Assembly: GCF_046630445.1 (NCBI RefSeq)
Contig: NC_092335.1
Location: forward strand, 315,442,501 to 315,506,500
Length of the DNA: 64,000 nt
DNA from: Rutidosis leptorrhynchoides
Lineage: Eukaryota > Streptophyta > Magnoliopsida > Asterales > Asteraceae
Direction of reading: 5' to 3'
Part shown: positions 10,498 to 22,912 of the stretch, in pieces
Layout of the letters: each line of letters begins with the position of its first letter
Position numbering within the stretch: position 1 is the stretch's first letter
Notes under the pieces: generated by a model
The model's database searches: none
What the model was told of the DNA's origin: nothing
Seen by the model: the letters and a program-made list of their open reading frames with translations, nothing else
Position numbers and translations under genes: made by a program

Positions 10498-11418
10498 TTA
10501 AGCTACACTCTTCCTTGGCATATCCCTCGGTGATGGATTCCACTCATAAGCATGAATCGAGATGTCTTTTAACAAGGTTTCGGCTGCATTCGGTGACTTA
10601 TACATGAACACACCTCCCGCGGAGGAATCAAGAACTTGTCTTGTCATTAAATTCTTACCCCGGTAAAAAGTATTGATGTACTCTCTTTTGGTTAACCCAT
10701 TGGTGGATACGCTCTCAACATCTTCTTAAAATGTATCCATGCATCATATAAAGACTCGTCACTCCGTTGAGCGAATGCATTGATCCCCATTCCAAGTCTC
10801 TCCACCTTCAATGGTGGAAAGAAGTGATTGATAAAAGTGTCACTTAAGTCTTGAAAAGTTCTAATCAAGTCGGAAGGTAAATTCCTTAACCAAGCTTTAG
10901 CATCACCTTGAAGAGAAAAGGGGAATGCCCTTAACTTATAAGCATCTTCGGTAACATCTTTATGCTTGTAAAGATCATAAATGTCATTGAATAGTTGAAG
11001 GTGCAAGAAAGAATTTTCCTCCATTAACCCATGAAATTGCATATCCTTTATCATCGTGAAAAAATTACCCATTACCCTCGACTTTCCAGTTATCGACCCC
11101 GATGGGCAGTTTAGTAATAGCCGGAGGCATCACCGTAGGTGCAACCAACCTAACATTCCACATTGGCGTGTCATTTAGATCAACTTGTTGTTCTTGATTA
11201 ACACGTAGTGGGTTGTTGGGAATACCATGACTGAATGGATTACCCTCGGGTTAAAGTGGTTGACCGTTGCCATCCATCTCTTCAATACAAAATGGTAAAA
11301 CTTTAAAATTCTTCTTTAATACACTTTCTTCCCTATGTTTATAAACCCCGTGAACGTGCATCTCCGGATCGGAAAACGAATGTTCAAACTCTTGATCCTT
11401 TTGGGATCTCCTTTTCAT
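10498..11418 (-). pseudogene. Element 2 gag N-terminal half (broken)
   Basis: Proposed start ATG at 11416-11418, beginning MKRRSQKDQEFEH. It is stopped by a TAA near 11252, and the frame resumes with a shift. The core at 11072-10692 has KLRAFPFSLQGDAKAWLRNL, the gag core signature of Athila/Tat elements, followed by LIRTFQDLSDTFINHFFP and ESLYDAWIHFKKML. The start was chosen as the first ATG downstream of the PBS (about 160 nt of leader) that leads into the basic N-terminus. Frame changes near 11072-11100 and at 10690 mark it as dead. Confidence 0.65.
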
Positions 11419-11576
11419 ACACCGTGGTACCTAACCTTCGATCACAACACAAACAACAACGGTTTTCCAAATACAAATATTTAATAAAAACAAGAAAAGT
11501 AACTTTTGCAAGGATAAATCCTTACAAAGGATCGAACAATTAAAATCTTGACTCAAAAACTCAACTAGCTAACCGC

Positions 11577-11590
11577 TCCCCGGCAGCGGC
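11577..11590 (-). promoter_or_regulatory. Element 2 primer-binding site, left piece
   Basis: CTCCCCGGCAGCGGC, read on the minus strand as GCCGCTGCCGGGGAG. The missing bases GCCA are at 36170-36173 on the far side of insertion a. The bases GCGGC (11586-11590) are the target-site duplication and recur at 36165-36169. Confidence 0.85.
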
Positions 11591-11782
11591 TGTAACGACC
11601 CGAATTTTTCCGCAAATATATATATATATGAGATTAATATTTACATAAATAAATCTTTCCAACATGTTAAGCAATCAAACTTGTTAAGACTTGAATATTC
11701 GAAACGGGTTTTATATAAACGTTTTACCACCCAGTTCGTCCGACGATTCACGAACGTCATAACTTGTGAAAATGGTATAATG

Positions 11783-11800
11783 GTATATATATATATGGAC

Positions 11801-11886
<86 letters not shown>
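11783..11886. repeat. (TA)n microsatellite
   Basis: Nearly pure TA dinucleotides with a few interruptions in the first 30 bases. Confidence 0.95.
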
Positions 11887-11888
<2 letters not shown>

Positions 11889-12334
11889 AACTTGATAAAA
11901 TGGTAATTAAGTATCTCATTAAGTATATTAATAATGAATTATATACATAAAATGAGACTACTAACTTAAGGGTTTCGAAACGATATATATATGTAACATT
12001 TAATAACGTAATAACTCCTATGATGTATTATATGACGATCCGTAAAATTTCGACTTATTTTAATTCAAATCTCTAAATAATTTAATATTTCCGACACGAT
12101 AAGCAAAGTCTGTTAGGTTGAGTCTCAAAATTTTTGAACTGTTTTCATAAATTCAATTAACCTTCGACCATTCCCGACGATTCACGAACAACTATTTGTA
12201 AATAGATACATATATATTTAAATATATATATATAATAATTTGAAATATAATTTGAAATAATATACGATTTAATTGGTAGAAATAAATATAAATATGTAAA
12301 ATAATATAAGAGATAATAAAATTTATTATGAATC

Positions 12335-12340
<6 letters not shown>

Positions 12341-12373
<33 letters not shown>
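12341..12373. repeat. (TG)n microsatellite
   Basis: About 16 TG units flanked by TATATA. Confidence 0.95.
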
Positions 12374-12378
<5 letters not shown>

Positions 12379-12770
12379 AAGTATATTAAATAAGTAAAAT
12401 ACGAACTTATGTGATTTTAAAAATAACGTTGGCCCGTAATTAAGTTATATAAATTTAGGCTTGTTAAAAATATTTTTTCTTTGTTGATTTGAATTTTTAA
12501 ACACTCCGTACAAATTACTTAGAACTGAAACCAAATATTAGACGAACCTTTTTGATCAGGTTTATGACCGAAATAAATAAATGTACTTAGATTAAAAAAA
12601 TGGGATTTTTCCGAGAACTTTTATCCGTAAATGTTTAGCAACGGAGCACGAAATAATACTCCTAATATTTGATGTCGGTAATATAAATCCAATGGAACGG
12701 CTGCTAAACTATTCCTGATTTTTAATTAACACTGTTTTTTTTGTTTCTTTACAATGAAAAACATTACAGA

Positions 12771-12771
<1 letters not shown>

Positions 12772-12829
<58 letters not shown>

Positions 12830-12843
12830 CATACATACATACA
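12772..12843. repeat. (TA)n followed by (CATA)n microsatellite
   Basis: TA dinucleotides to about 12825, then five CATA units. It precedes a CA- and CT-rich stretch that could be the 5' end of the LTR transcript. Confidence 0.9.
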
Positions 12844-13022
12844 TGCATTGAATAATCACAAACACTACCACACCCATTTCTGTTTTCATTTCTATTTCAT
12901 GTCCATCGATTACCCAACACACACAACCACCTTCTCCATCACCACCCTAACCGTCGCCACCTTACACCATCACTTCACCACCTCCATCCACCACCGAGAC
13001 CACCATCGAGAACCACCTCCCT

Positions 13023-13044
13023 CCCTCTCTCTCTCTCTCTCTCT
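13023..13044. repeat. (CT)n microsatellite
   Basis: A CTCTCT run in the presumed transcribed leader of the LTR. Confidence 0.9.
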
Positions 13045-13334
13045 CCTACTTCTACAACTACCTGCTGCGTTTTTTTATTTCGTTCATCCAGTTACTATTC
13101 GAACCTACGAACAACCAAAACACCATCATATTTACAAATTGTTTTCGAATTGTGCTGCTGTTATTGTACAGCTGCAAAACCACCACCACCATTATCATTT
13201 TTTTCTTTCGTTTGCTATTTCTATCCGATGAACCAAACACCCATAACCACCACCATCAACCGCCAACCTCCACCAATCTGCAACTGCTATTCCTACTTTG
13301 TTTTTTTCTGTTTCTGTTACTATATAAGCGAGAA

Positions 13335-13920
13335 CGATGAAGATGAGATGTTGATGATGATTAGCGATGAGGATGAGAATCTTGATGATGATGATCATGA
13401 TAAAGATGACGTATAAAGATGATGATGACTGATGATAATGATGTGTGACATTGATGAATGATGATTATGTATGTTGAAGATCATGATGATAGAAAGATGA
13501 TGATGTTGATGAAAATGATGATGAAGAAGGAAGATGACGATGAAATAGTTTGAATGATTACGAGAATGATGTAGATGATGCTCGATTCTGTTTATAATGA
13601 TGGTGATACAATGATAATACAGCGGGTATCATGATGATAAATAGGTGATGATGATAAAGACGATGAGGACGAGATTTTAATGATGGATAAGGTGATGATG
13701 ATCGTGAATAAAGATAGATGATGATGACGATATGATATGGTTAAGGATGATGATATATGTGAATCATGATGATGATTATGTAACTATGATATGTTGATAA
13801 TGATATAAGATGATGAAGTTATGTTAGTGATGATGATGTTATGGTCACGATGATGATGATGATGTTAAATGATGTCGATGATGATGATAATGAAGATGAT
13901 GATAATGAAGATGATATGGT
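13335..13920. repeat. GAT/ATG-rich imperfect trinucleotide tract
   Basis: About 590 bases dominated by GATGAT, interrupted by TA and AA steps. It passes directly into the ATT tract. Short Asp/Met-rich frames in it are by-products. Confidence 0.9.
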
Positions 13921-13939
13921 TTAATTATTATTATTATTA

Positions 13940-13973
<34 letters not shown>

Positions 13974-14219
13974 TGTTATTATTATTATTAAAAATTATCA
14001 TTATTATTAAAATTAACATTATTATTAAAATTATCATTATTAGTATTATTATTAAGTATCATTAGTATTGATATTATTCTTATTATTAATATTATTGATA
14101 TTATTATTATTATTACAAAGATTATTAATATCATCATTAACATATAACATTTTTTTATTTTATTTTTATTATTAGTATTATCATTACTATTATTATTATA
14201 AGTATTATCATTTTTATTA

Positions 14220-14281
<62 letters not shown>

Positions 14282-14410
14282 ATTATTATTATTATTATTT
14301 TTAACATCATTATTATTATTATTTTTATTATTATTATTATTATTATTATCATTAGTATTATCATTAGTATTATTATTTTTATAATTTTTTTATTATTATC
14401 ATTATTATTA

Positions 14411-14486
<76 letters not shown>

Positions 14487-14521
14487 CATCATCATTATTA
14501 TTTTTATCATTATTATTAATA

Positions 14522-14556
<35 letters not shown>

Positions 14557-14775
14557 ATTAAGATTTTAATAATTTTAAGGTTATGATTATAAAAATAAAG
14601 ATTATAAATACAAATATTATCATGAGAATGATTAAAATTATAATTAAGTTATGATTTAAATGAATTATTAATCATTATTATCATTATCATTAATATTATT
14701 ATTATTACTAATATTATCATTAATAATATTATTAGTATTATCATTATTATTATTATCACTGTTATTATTATTATT
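13921..14775. repeat. ATT-rich trinucleotide tract
   Basis: About 850 bases of mostly ATT units with CAT, AGT and AAT interruptions; the purest part is 14218-14480. Equivalent tracts occur in both solo LTRs of the family (39770-39930 and 43860-44200). Confidence 0.95.
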
Positions 14776-16744
14776 GCAATAAATATTACAATTATATTAA
14801 TATTAAGTTATAATACATTATATAATATTTTTAAGCATTAATATATAAAATTTATGATAAATGACATATATATTCTAATTAAAATACTTTAATACGAATC
14901 TGATATATAAATATTAATTATTTATTTAAAATATATAACATACTTATAATTAATTATAATTAATATATTTATTAATATAACATAAAAATATTAATATAAC
15001 AAGTATATTAATAATATTAATATATAAAATTGTTTAAATATTATTTTATGTTTTAATATATATAACTGATATAGGTTCGTGAATCCGAGGCCAACCCTGC
15101 ATTGTTCAGTTCCGTCGTATGCATATTTTTCTACAAAATATCGTATCGTGAGTTTATTTGATCCCTTTTTAATTGCTTTTGAAATCTATATTTTTGGACT
15201 GTGAATACATGCAATGTTTTAATAACTGCTTTACAAAATTTATATGCGTGAGTTTCATTTGCTCCCTTTTTAAATGCTTTGTAATAAATATTTTTGGGCT
15301 GAGAATACATGCGCTGCTTTTATAAATGTTTGACGAAATAGACACAAGTAAAACATTCATCGACTGAATTGTTATACCGGATATCCCTGTTTTAGTCTGG
15401 TAATGATGTTATGCGAGGGGTATATGAAATAGTATTAATTTTACAAGGAAATACTATTAAATACGATATAATTTTACACAAGTGATTTATTTATTTATAG
15501 AGTGGATATATCTAAACCTTGCTATAACACTTATAGGCAGTGTACCTAATCGTACAGTAGTGTAGTTTTTAGTAAGTCCGGTTCGTTCCACAGGGATCTT
15601 TTAAACAAGCTTAACGCTATATTTTTAAAAACTATATTTGTAAAAATACAAAAATATATATAAGTAGTATTATTATTATAAAAGGGGGTTTTTACCGTTT
15701 AATGACCGGTTTGTCGATTTTAAAACTTTAGTCGCAGTTAAAACCTAATGTAAAATATTAAAAATAAATATAACTTTATTTAAAGCGTAAAGTAAATAAC
15801 AATAATGAAATTGCGATAAATAAAAGTGCGATAAAATAAAATTGCGATAATTAAAGAGTACGATAATTAAAAATGCAATTAAATAAAATGACAATAAATA
15901 AAAGTGTGATAATTAAAAGTGTAATTAAATATGAAATATATAAATTATGCTTATTTAAACTTCCGTAATCATGATGTTCGACGTGTTGATTTTAGTTTAT
16001 TCCTATGGGTTAATTGTCCTTTGTCCTGGATTATTCTATATGTCCATACGGATTTGTCCATAATAGTCCATCAGTCATAATCATAAAGTGCGAAAGCCTT
16101 CGTCAAATTATTCTTATTCCCGAAGTCAAATATTCCAACTAATTGGGGATTCAAATTGTAACAAGGTCTTAATACTTTGTTTAATGAATACACCAGGTTA
16201 TCGACTGCGTTTAAACCAAGGTGTTACCACTTTGTTAACAATTACACCAATTATCCTTGAATGTAATCCACCCCTGTTTCAACAAGTCTATTAACTATTA
16301 ATCCAATCCCGTGTCCGGTAAAATGAACAATTATTGGTATTTAAAGATATCCTGCCCACCGTACCCAGTCAAGCGTATGTGGTTATATATAAATATGTCA
16401 AATTATAAGTCTATATATTAAATCAACGAGGTATCATTTAGTTAATATAAAACCCATTAATAGCCCATAGTCTAATTTCTACAAGTGTCGTTCTTTTGTC
16501 CAAACCCCAATTATGGTACAAAGCCCAATTACCCCGTCTTAATATTTTATCTCAACATCACGATTACTTCGTCTTAAATAAGCATAATAATAACTTAACT
16601 ACGAGACATTAATTTAAAAATAACATTAACCATAACTTACAGTGATTAAAAATAGCGTAGCGTTACACGGACAGAATTTCAACTTACACCCTTACAACAT
16701 TCGCTAACATACCCTTATTATTAGAATTTAAAATTAAAATTAAA

Positions 16745-16854
<110 letters not shown>

Positions 16855-16913
16855 GAGTGAGATAGAGAGAAAGGATGGAAAAAGGTGTAAAAATTCGTCC
16901 AAAACTCGCGAAC

Positions 16914-16989
16914 TTTATAGGACCAGACCTGTCCCTGTTCACCATGCGATCGCATGGATTTTTTCCTTCCAGGCCATGCGATCGCATAG
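16914..16989 (-). promoter_or_regulatory. LTR promoter core: palindrome pair and TATA box (3' LTR)
   Basis: CCATGCGATCGCATGG at 16942-16957 and CCATGCGATCGCATAG at 16974-16989, start to start 32 bp. On the minus strand the TATA box (TATAAA, 16914-16919) lies 22 bp beyond the pair, followed by a T- and CT-rich leader. Confidence 0.75.
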
Positions 16990-17457
16990 CCAGCTTTTCC
17001 AGGTCACATGTCTTTGTTTGCATTCTGTCGACGATTTATATAAATATATATAATATATAAATAATTTTAAGAATTATTTAAATATTATATTATATTTATG
17101 TGCATAGTTGACTTGTAATTTTTAGTCCGTTGCGTCGAGCGTTGAGAGTTGACTTTGGTCCCGATTCCGGATTTTCGAACGTCCTTGCGTACAATTTAAT
17201 ATCTTGTATTTTGCGTTTCGCGCCTTGTACTCTTGTAATTTTGAGACGTTTCTTATCAATAATTGGAACCACTTTGATTGTACTTTGTACTTATGAGCTT
17301 TTTGGTCGTTTGCGTCTTCAATTCGTCGAATCTATCTTTTGTCTTCACCTTTTATTATTTAAACGAATATCACTTGTAAATAGAACAATTGCAACTAAAA
17401 GCTTGTCTTTCTTGAGGGATAATGCTATGAAATATATGTTCGTTTTTAGCATTATCA

Positions 17458-17492
17458 AATATTCCCACACTTGAGCGTTGCTTGTCCTCAAG
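17458..17492 (-). promoter_or_regulatory. 3' polypurine tract and adjoining hairpin
   Basis: On the minus strand: hairpin CTTGAG...CTCAAG (17468-17490), then AAGTGTGGGAATATT up to the LTR edge. The purine run primes plus-strand DNA synthesis in this class of element. The stem-loop directly before it recurs, with changed stem bases, at 19093-19115 and 50569-50590. Confidence 0.75.
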
Positions 17493-19561
17493 CAATATAG
17501 TCTTGAAATAAAAACATACTAGAATCACTTCTTTATTCTTCACACTTTGTACATCAGTGATTTTTATACGGCGGTACGAACAATGGTAGTAACGATGTAG
17601 TTTACAGTTCCATATGACTATAAAAATTTAGATCCTTAAGGAAATTGGATCTAGTTTTTACCCTAGATAAGTTTTCCGGAATAACCCTTCACTAGTGTTT
17701 GCAAATTGTTTTTGTGGGTTTTGTGGGTTTCATTTTTGAAAATTTTAGCTCAAAACTTGTGGTTTTGTGTCACCCACTTGCTAACCTTGTATTAGGAAAG
17801 CAACACGTCCAGTATACTTGCTCCGTATATTAACTTTCGATAAACTACCCTCCGGTTGTAAAGGAAAGCGTTGAACAAGCAACTGTTAAGGCAATGTCCC
17901 CTGACATGCTTTTAATTATGGTCTATAACGTGTCAGATGCAATTACTATCCTTTGTAGGAGCAATAGTAAAGCTCACCCTATAATTTTTCGGTCTGGCAC
18001 AAGGTCCTGTCTTTGACCATGCTATGCAACCACCGTTCTTACGGTTGACACCCGATTTAGTTCAGGTGACCTAATGAATTCCAGGTGAATTCCTAGGATT
18101 TTACGTTCAATGGTAATGAACGCATTAAAAATGGGTTTTCAGAAAACAAATCGGTTTGTGATTTTTATCAAAATATTTTCTCGTTCAAGCTCGAGTTTAG
18201 ATATCATCGAATTCCATGAGTTTGTAATTCTCAATCTTTAAGGTCAATCTCTAGGATTGAGTAATATCAGGCTTAAAAGATGATTTTTAATCTTTAAGGA
18301 GATTATCCTTTCTGGTGATCTGATTCATTAGTCTTATCAAGCTAATTTGCACGGCGTCCTCCCTATTTTACGAGACAGATCCTCTCATGGTTAGGATAAG
18401 TCTGACCACTTGGCGACCCTGTTTGATGCTGAGGTCCGTGGATTTCCTGCTGATTTTAGAGATGACTTTTCTAGATTTTTCGTCAACCTACAGCTGGTCT
18501 GGACGACAACTTCATGACCTAAATCAAGAAGCGCGTTTCTTTTTCGGAAGACTTTACTTCCTTTTAATGATGGAATTGATTCATCGTGTAGATTCATCTT
18601 TCTTTCAAATATATTACAGTAAATCGGGTAAAACTGATTAGTTTAGTCTAAAGCAAAAGCATCTTCAGTTATTTGTACAAAAATATGTGATATATGTTCA
18701 AAATAACTTGGTAAATTTTTCCCACACTTGGCTTTTATTTTCCTTTCTTTGCCTTTTTATTTTCCTCTATTCCATTTTAAATGAATTCTAGCATTTTGGT
18801 TTGTTTCTCAATTTATGTCCTTTCCGAGGTAACAATAATTTTGGTGTTAACACCTAGTTTTATCGTTCATAAATATGTATAAACATGATTTTGAGTTCAT
18901 TTAATTGAAAATATTGAAAAATTTTACTAGAATTGGGTAGTCAGTATATAAGACTAGGGCTATTCTTTATTATCAGAGAGCACTAGATTCTAATACAACT
19001 ACTGCTTTACTAGTATTTTTAATGGTAACCAAGTGTTTAAATTTAAAATTTTAAAAATCCGAAAGAATTTAACCCCTTCCCACACTTAAGATCTTGCAAT
19101 GCCCTTATTTGCAAGAAATCAGTAACAATTTAAATTATTGAGGGTGATTAGCGTAGAAAAATGATTAAATTTTACCAAAGTTTCCAAACATATTGGCGTT
19201 TGTTTGTTGAATGATAAATGGTGCACATCATTTTTTCATTCCGTCTTGTTGTTACATCACATTTGTTTTTCGTTTTGTCGTCAAAAGTACTAGCTTTTGC
19301 TGAACTTAATGTCAGTCTTTGAAAATGCGCTGTTTTACCCTGTTGTGTACAATTGACAATATACATAGATACAAATATAAACATGCATGGTAATTTGAAA
19401 TGGGACTTAAAATCCCACTTTCAAATCGAATATGAAACATTAGTACAACAAATAAAAATATTAAACATTACAATAAAAGTATCATAATATAATGTGTTTA
19501 AACATAAATAAACAGAAATAATAAAAATTAAAAATCATATAAATTACCAACCGGAACTAAA
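17493..19561. other. 3' untranslated region of the nested element
   Basis: About 2 kb between the end of the env-like ORF and the polypurine tract. I see no gene: the frames at 18387-18641 and 19172-19384 have no recognisable motif. It contains two further minus-strand copies of the AAGTGTGGG motif (18719-18728 and 19078-19087), the latter with a hairpin. Confidence 0.6.
19093..19115 (-). other. Hairpin beside a second PPT-like motif
   Basis: CTTGCAA (19093-19099) pairs with TTGCAAG (19109-19115) round a loop containing AGGGC on the minus strand. It is followed on the minus strand by ATCTTAAGTGTGGGAAGGGG. Confidence 0.6.
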
Positions 19562-21756
19562 TCAATCTGGATAGGGGTTCCAGTTCATGTCGTCGTCCAG
19601 GTTCCATGGTTGGTGATAGGTGTACTGGTAGGCCTGGTTAGGGACGTAGAGAGTATATGGTGGTCTCATCTCGGGCTGATGTGGAGGATAGTAAGCGGGT
19701 CAGGTCGGAACGTAGTGATCCTGAGGTGACAGCCGGCTCATAATCTGACGCTGATGATAGTCCCATCTATCATGCTATCATTGCCTGGAATGCTCGTAAT
19801 CATTCCGGGCTTGCCACTGCTCCATCCGTCTAAATCTCTCTGCGTTTGTCATATCTACCTCATCTACACGCTGGTAGACATCAGTCATAGCCTCCCGAAT
19901 GACATCCCTAATGTCATCTGCTTCCTCCATCTCCTCATCTGAGCCTCTCTCTACCTGAGGATGACTACCTTCATAGGGTATTGCCTGGTTACGTCTACTC
20001 TTTAATACCTTAGTACCCGCATAAACCCTCAATCCTAAAAGCTCAACCTGTTCCCTACATTCCAAAAGTGGACCCCCTTGGTCCTTATCTACACCCAAAT
20101 ACTCTCCAATGAGAGTAACAAAAATACCTCCTCCTATAATCCCCCCTTCCTGTATTCCTTCCACCATCTTAGACAAATAAAAACCAATACAGTAAGGGAT
20201 ATTAACAAAGCCTCTTGGGTCTCGAATACATTTTAGGTAAAATAAATCATGTAAGGTCAATTTTTCCTTGTTGTGACCTCTCTGTGTAATCGAGTTAGCC
20301 AAAAATCTATGAATTATACGAAGCTCAGCTCTATTAATATGTAAGTAGGTATGTGTTCCTGCCCGCCCAAAAACATTATAATCTGACATACGCCTCCAGA
20401 CGGCGTTCGCATCAAAATTCCTATCTACCCTTTCACCACGATAAATCAAATTCATACAATCGAGTAGTAGTAATTCAGCGGGCGTATATATCTGCAAAGC
20501 CCTGGCCATGTCCAGCATGGACATCCTGTACATCCTATGGCCAAGTATAAATCTAAGAAAACTTCTATCATCTAATCTATCTACATCTACATTTAATGCT
20601 ATAGTACTCATAAGCTCGACACACCATTCCTTATATACAGGCCTACGAATGGTGAATAGACGTTCTCAATCGGTAAAAGAAGAACTGCCATACCTTTAAA
20701 TCAGTAGCAGTCTAACACGGTCAGCTAGATGGACCCTTTCCAAAGGATCCCAATCAATTACCCTAGGCACCTCTACATCTTTCGTTACTAATTTGAATTT
20801 ATTACTTTGATATGCCGGGTAATCTCTCCAGCTTCTATCGAATCTCAGATTAGGATGCAATGTATGTTCAGGAATCGTTGGGTATTCTACTGGCGGATGC
20901 ATCGAAAATACTATGAATTCATTAACAAACTGTAGCGGATCATAATAAGGTACATGTTGATCAGGCTGATGTTGTGGTTCATGTTGTGGTTCTTGTTCGG
21001 GTTCTGGCTCGTATTGAGGTTCATATTCTGGTTCAGGTTCTTGTTGTGGTTGTCTAGATGATGATGAAGCACCAGCAGTATCGGTTTTCTACAAAACACA
21101 TTAAACACCAAATTTGTGCATTCAAATATGCATTAGTGTTAGCAAAATAACAATTTAAATTAACCACAATAACATGTTCAATCAAAATTAAACTTATACA
21201 CATTTTCACATTTTTTACAATTCTACACTTTTTCAAATAAGCACATATGAAAATGTATACAAAGTTCATAAGCATTTAACTTAAATAACATGTTAAAACA
21301 ACCTTTACTAGCAATTAAACAAGTCTCAAATGGCAATTATATCAAATTAATCAAGTTCATGAATTTTGGACCTAAAAAGTCTACTTTAATCTCCAAAAAT
21401 CATGTTTAGGATCAATGTTTGGATCATTTAGCTACCTAAACATGTTACACTACTTAATTTAGCAATAATTCATGATAAAAATCGGCCATAACCTGTTTAT
21501 ATCAAAAAGTCCCAAATTGCTCAAGAACATAAACCCTAGATTTCTAAAATTTTTGAAGTTTTTGGCTTCAAATCATGTTAAATAGCATCAATCTAGGTTA
21601 TACATGCATAATATACTAACAATTTAACTCTAATTACACTAGAAATTAACAAAATTGCATTAGGTAAAATATTGGTAATTATCACAAAAACTAGAAAATT
21701 TATAAGTTTAGGGGTGTAATTTTTACCTTTTTGTTGAAGAATCCGAACCTAGGCAT
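19562..21756 (-). pseudogene. Env-like (Athila ORF-1) gene of the nested element, two exons, broken
   Basis: Proposed start ATG at 21754-21756 gives a ten-codon exon MPRFGFFNKK, then donor AAG|GTAAAA (intron from 21726). Acceptor TTTTGTAG lies before 21088, and exon 2 continues in the same frame to 19562. Exon 2 has an SSSS and Pro/Glu/Gln-rich segment (repeats of EPEPEYEPQYE type), then a globular part with HPNLRFDRSWRDYPAYQS, FLRFILGHRMYRMSMLDMAR, LHDLFYLKCI and NIPYCIGFYLSKM, which I match to the Athila ORF-1 family, and a Pro/Tyr-rich tail. In-frame stops: TAA 20696-20698, TGA 20666-20668, TGA-TAG at 19778 and one near 19690. It lies in the env position; no signal peptide or clear membrane span is visible, so 'env' is positional. 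Function unknown. Confidence 0.7.
21089..21726 (-). other. Intron of the nested env-like gene
   Basis: 638 nt with GT...AG ends on the minus strand, AT-rich, with stops in all frames. Joining the flanking exons keeps one frame (phase 0), which supports it. Confidence 0.65.
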
Positions 21757-21852
21757 GATTAGAGCAAGAAATTTGACGAATTACGATGAAAAAATGGTGA
21801 AATTTGGTGAGGTTTTGAGAGAATTTCGTGTGTTTTGTGTGTGTGTTTGTGA

Positions 21853-21950
21853 GGATAAAGAATAGCTCGCTGGTTCTTTTGTTTCTGGCCAAAATTCCAG
21901 CTCCATGCGATCGCATGGATTGGAAGGCCAAATCCCATGCGATCGCATGG
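21853..21950 (-). promoter_or_regulatory. Putative internal promoter of the env-like gene
   Basis: CCATGCGATCGCATGG occurs at 21903-21918 and 21935-21950, again exactly 32 bp apart, as in the LTR promoters. On the minus strand a weak TATA-like run (TATTCTTTAT, about 21855-21866) follows, then a CA-rich leader and the ATG at 21756, about 100 nt further. The intervening 16 bases match the LTR spacer in reverse orientation (both contain GCCTTC). Strong as a sequence module; promoter function is inferred. Confidence 0.6.
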
Positions 21951-22896
21951 GGTTCGGGCACAGTAACTTTAGCTTCTTATTTTTTTATAAAAACCTTATA
22001 ACTTAATAAAACGTATAATTAAATTAAATTTTAAAAATTTGTTTCTTTTTAGGATGAGGGCGTTTCGGATCGTTGTCCTAGTCCGTCCCTCGACAAAATT
22101 TTAAAATTTGTCAATTCAAAGCGCGGTTTTAAAAGTAAGATTTTTTGGGTTTTTTAATGTTTTCGGCATACTTTAATTCAATAAGATTAAAAATAATGAT
22201 AATAAAAGTTCTCGTCCCTCCCTTGGGTAGAGCAATTTCAGTTCAACAACCTAGTTTTCAACTCACGCCGAATTTTAAAAATCATATTTTTTACTTAGCG
22301 AAATAAAGTACATTTTTGTTTTTAAATTCACACCAAACTTAAATTTAAAATGCATAAAATTAAAAATTCATATTATTAAAATTTTAAAAATTCACACCAA
22401 ATTTATATTATAATTTTATTTTTATACATACAAACTTATATTAAAAACATAAATTTTTTAAATATTTACAAATTTAAATATATTGATTTTAAAAAGTTCA
22501 CAATATTAATTTAATTTTTAAATATTAATTTTAAAAACATGGTAAAAATAAAATTAAAAATCTTTTTTGGTCTTTTATCCCACTTTAATCAATCAAATAT
22601 TATTAAAAATATATGCCCCTCTTTTCGGTAAAGTAATTTCGGCTATATTACCTAGTTCTACTCCTGATGAATTTTTAAAATATTTTAGATTGATTGATTA
22701 AAGATATTTATACCTTATGAATAAACGGTAAATTTCGCAGTGATGTAATAAATTTTTGTATGATATCAATAATTTCGGTCGCAAAACCTAATTTTATTGA
22801 ATACCAATTTAATACTTTATAGCGAACGATTTAGCGTTTATTATCAAAAGGTTCAAAGCAAAATAAAATAAATAAATAAAAACTGTACATACTTAC
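21951..22896. other. AT-rich spacer between the CCHC exon and the env-like unit
   Basis: About 950 bp of AT-rich sequence with no gene, beginning on the minus-strand side with a perfect 5' splice site (CAG|GTAAGTATGT at 22896). Much or all of it may be intron. Confidence 0.5.
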
Positions 22897-22912
22897 CTGT
22901 GAAATAGAATTC

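Larger units (their letters stand above)
6101..11590 (-). mobile_element. Element 2: older Athila-like element, gag-protease and env-like part
   Basis: Minus-strand element split three ways. Its 5' LTR is at 36180-37741, its PBS is cut between 11590 and 36170 by insertion a, and its env-like ORF is cut at 6101 by element 1; the remainder and the 3' LTR lie left of the window. Between the end of the protease region (8176) and the env-like leader (7.9 kb) there is no RT, RNase H or integrase. It was therefore either a non-autonomous gag-pro-env derivative or has lost pol by deletion. Proposed target duplication on the right: GCCTC at 37742-37746. Confidence 0.8.
11591..15403 (+). mobile_element. 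Insertion a, LTR of the TGTAACGACCCG family, left piece
   Basis: Starts TGTAACGACCCGAATTTTTCC at 11591, right after the duplicated target GCGGC. It shares TTTCCGACACGATAAGCAAA and the motif AGGTTCGTGAATC with the solo LTRs at 38075-42066 and 42181-45350. The nested element splits it after GGTAA (15399-15403) and it resumes at 32431. It contains TA, TG, CT, GAT and ATT microsatellites and no gene. A TA-rich run at 12772-12825 followed by a CA-rich leader may be the promoter, which would make this the + orientation. Confidence 0.85.

Noticed and set aside
11681-11890. Open frame of alternating Ile and Tyr
   Set aside because: Translation of a TA microsatellite.
12848-13416. His/Thr-rich and Asp-rich frames
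   Set aside because: Lie in the CA-rich leader and GAT tract of an LTR; no domain, no conservation in sister LTRs.
14155-14364. Long Ile/Met frame
   Set aside because: By-product of the ATT tract; no coding composition.
18387-18641. 84-residue + strand frame
   Set aside because: No motif, opposite to the element, no start context or neighbours.
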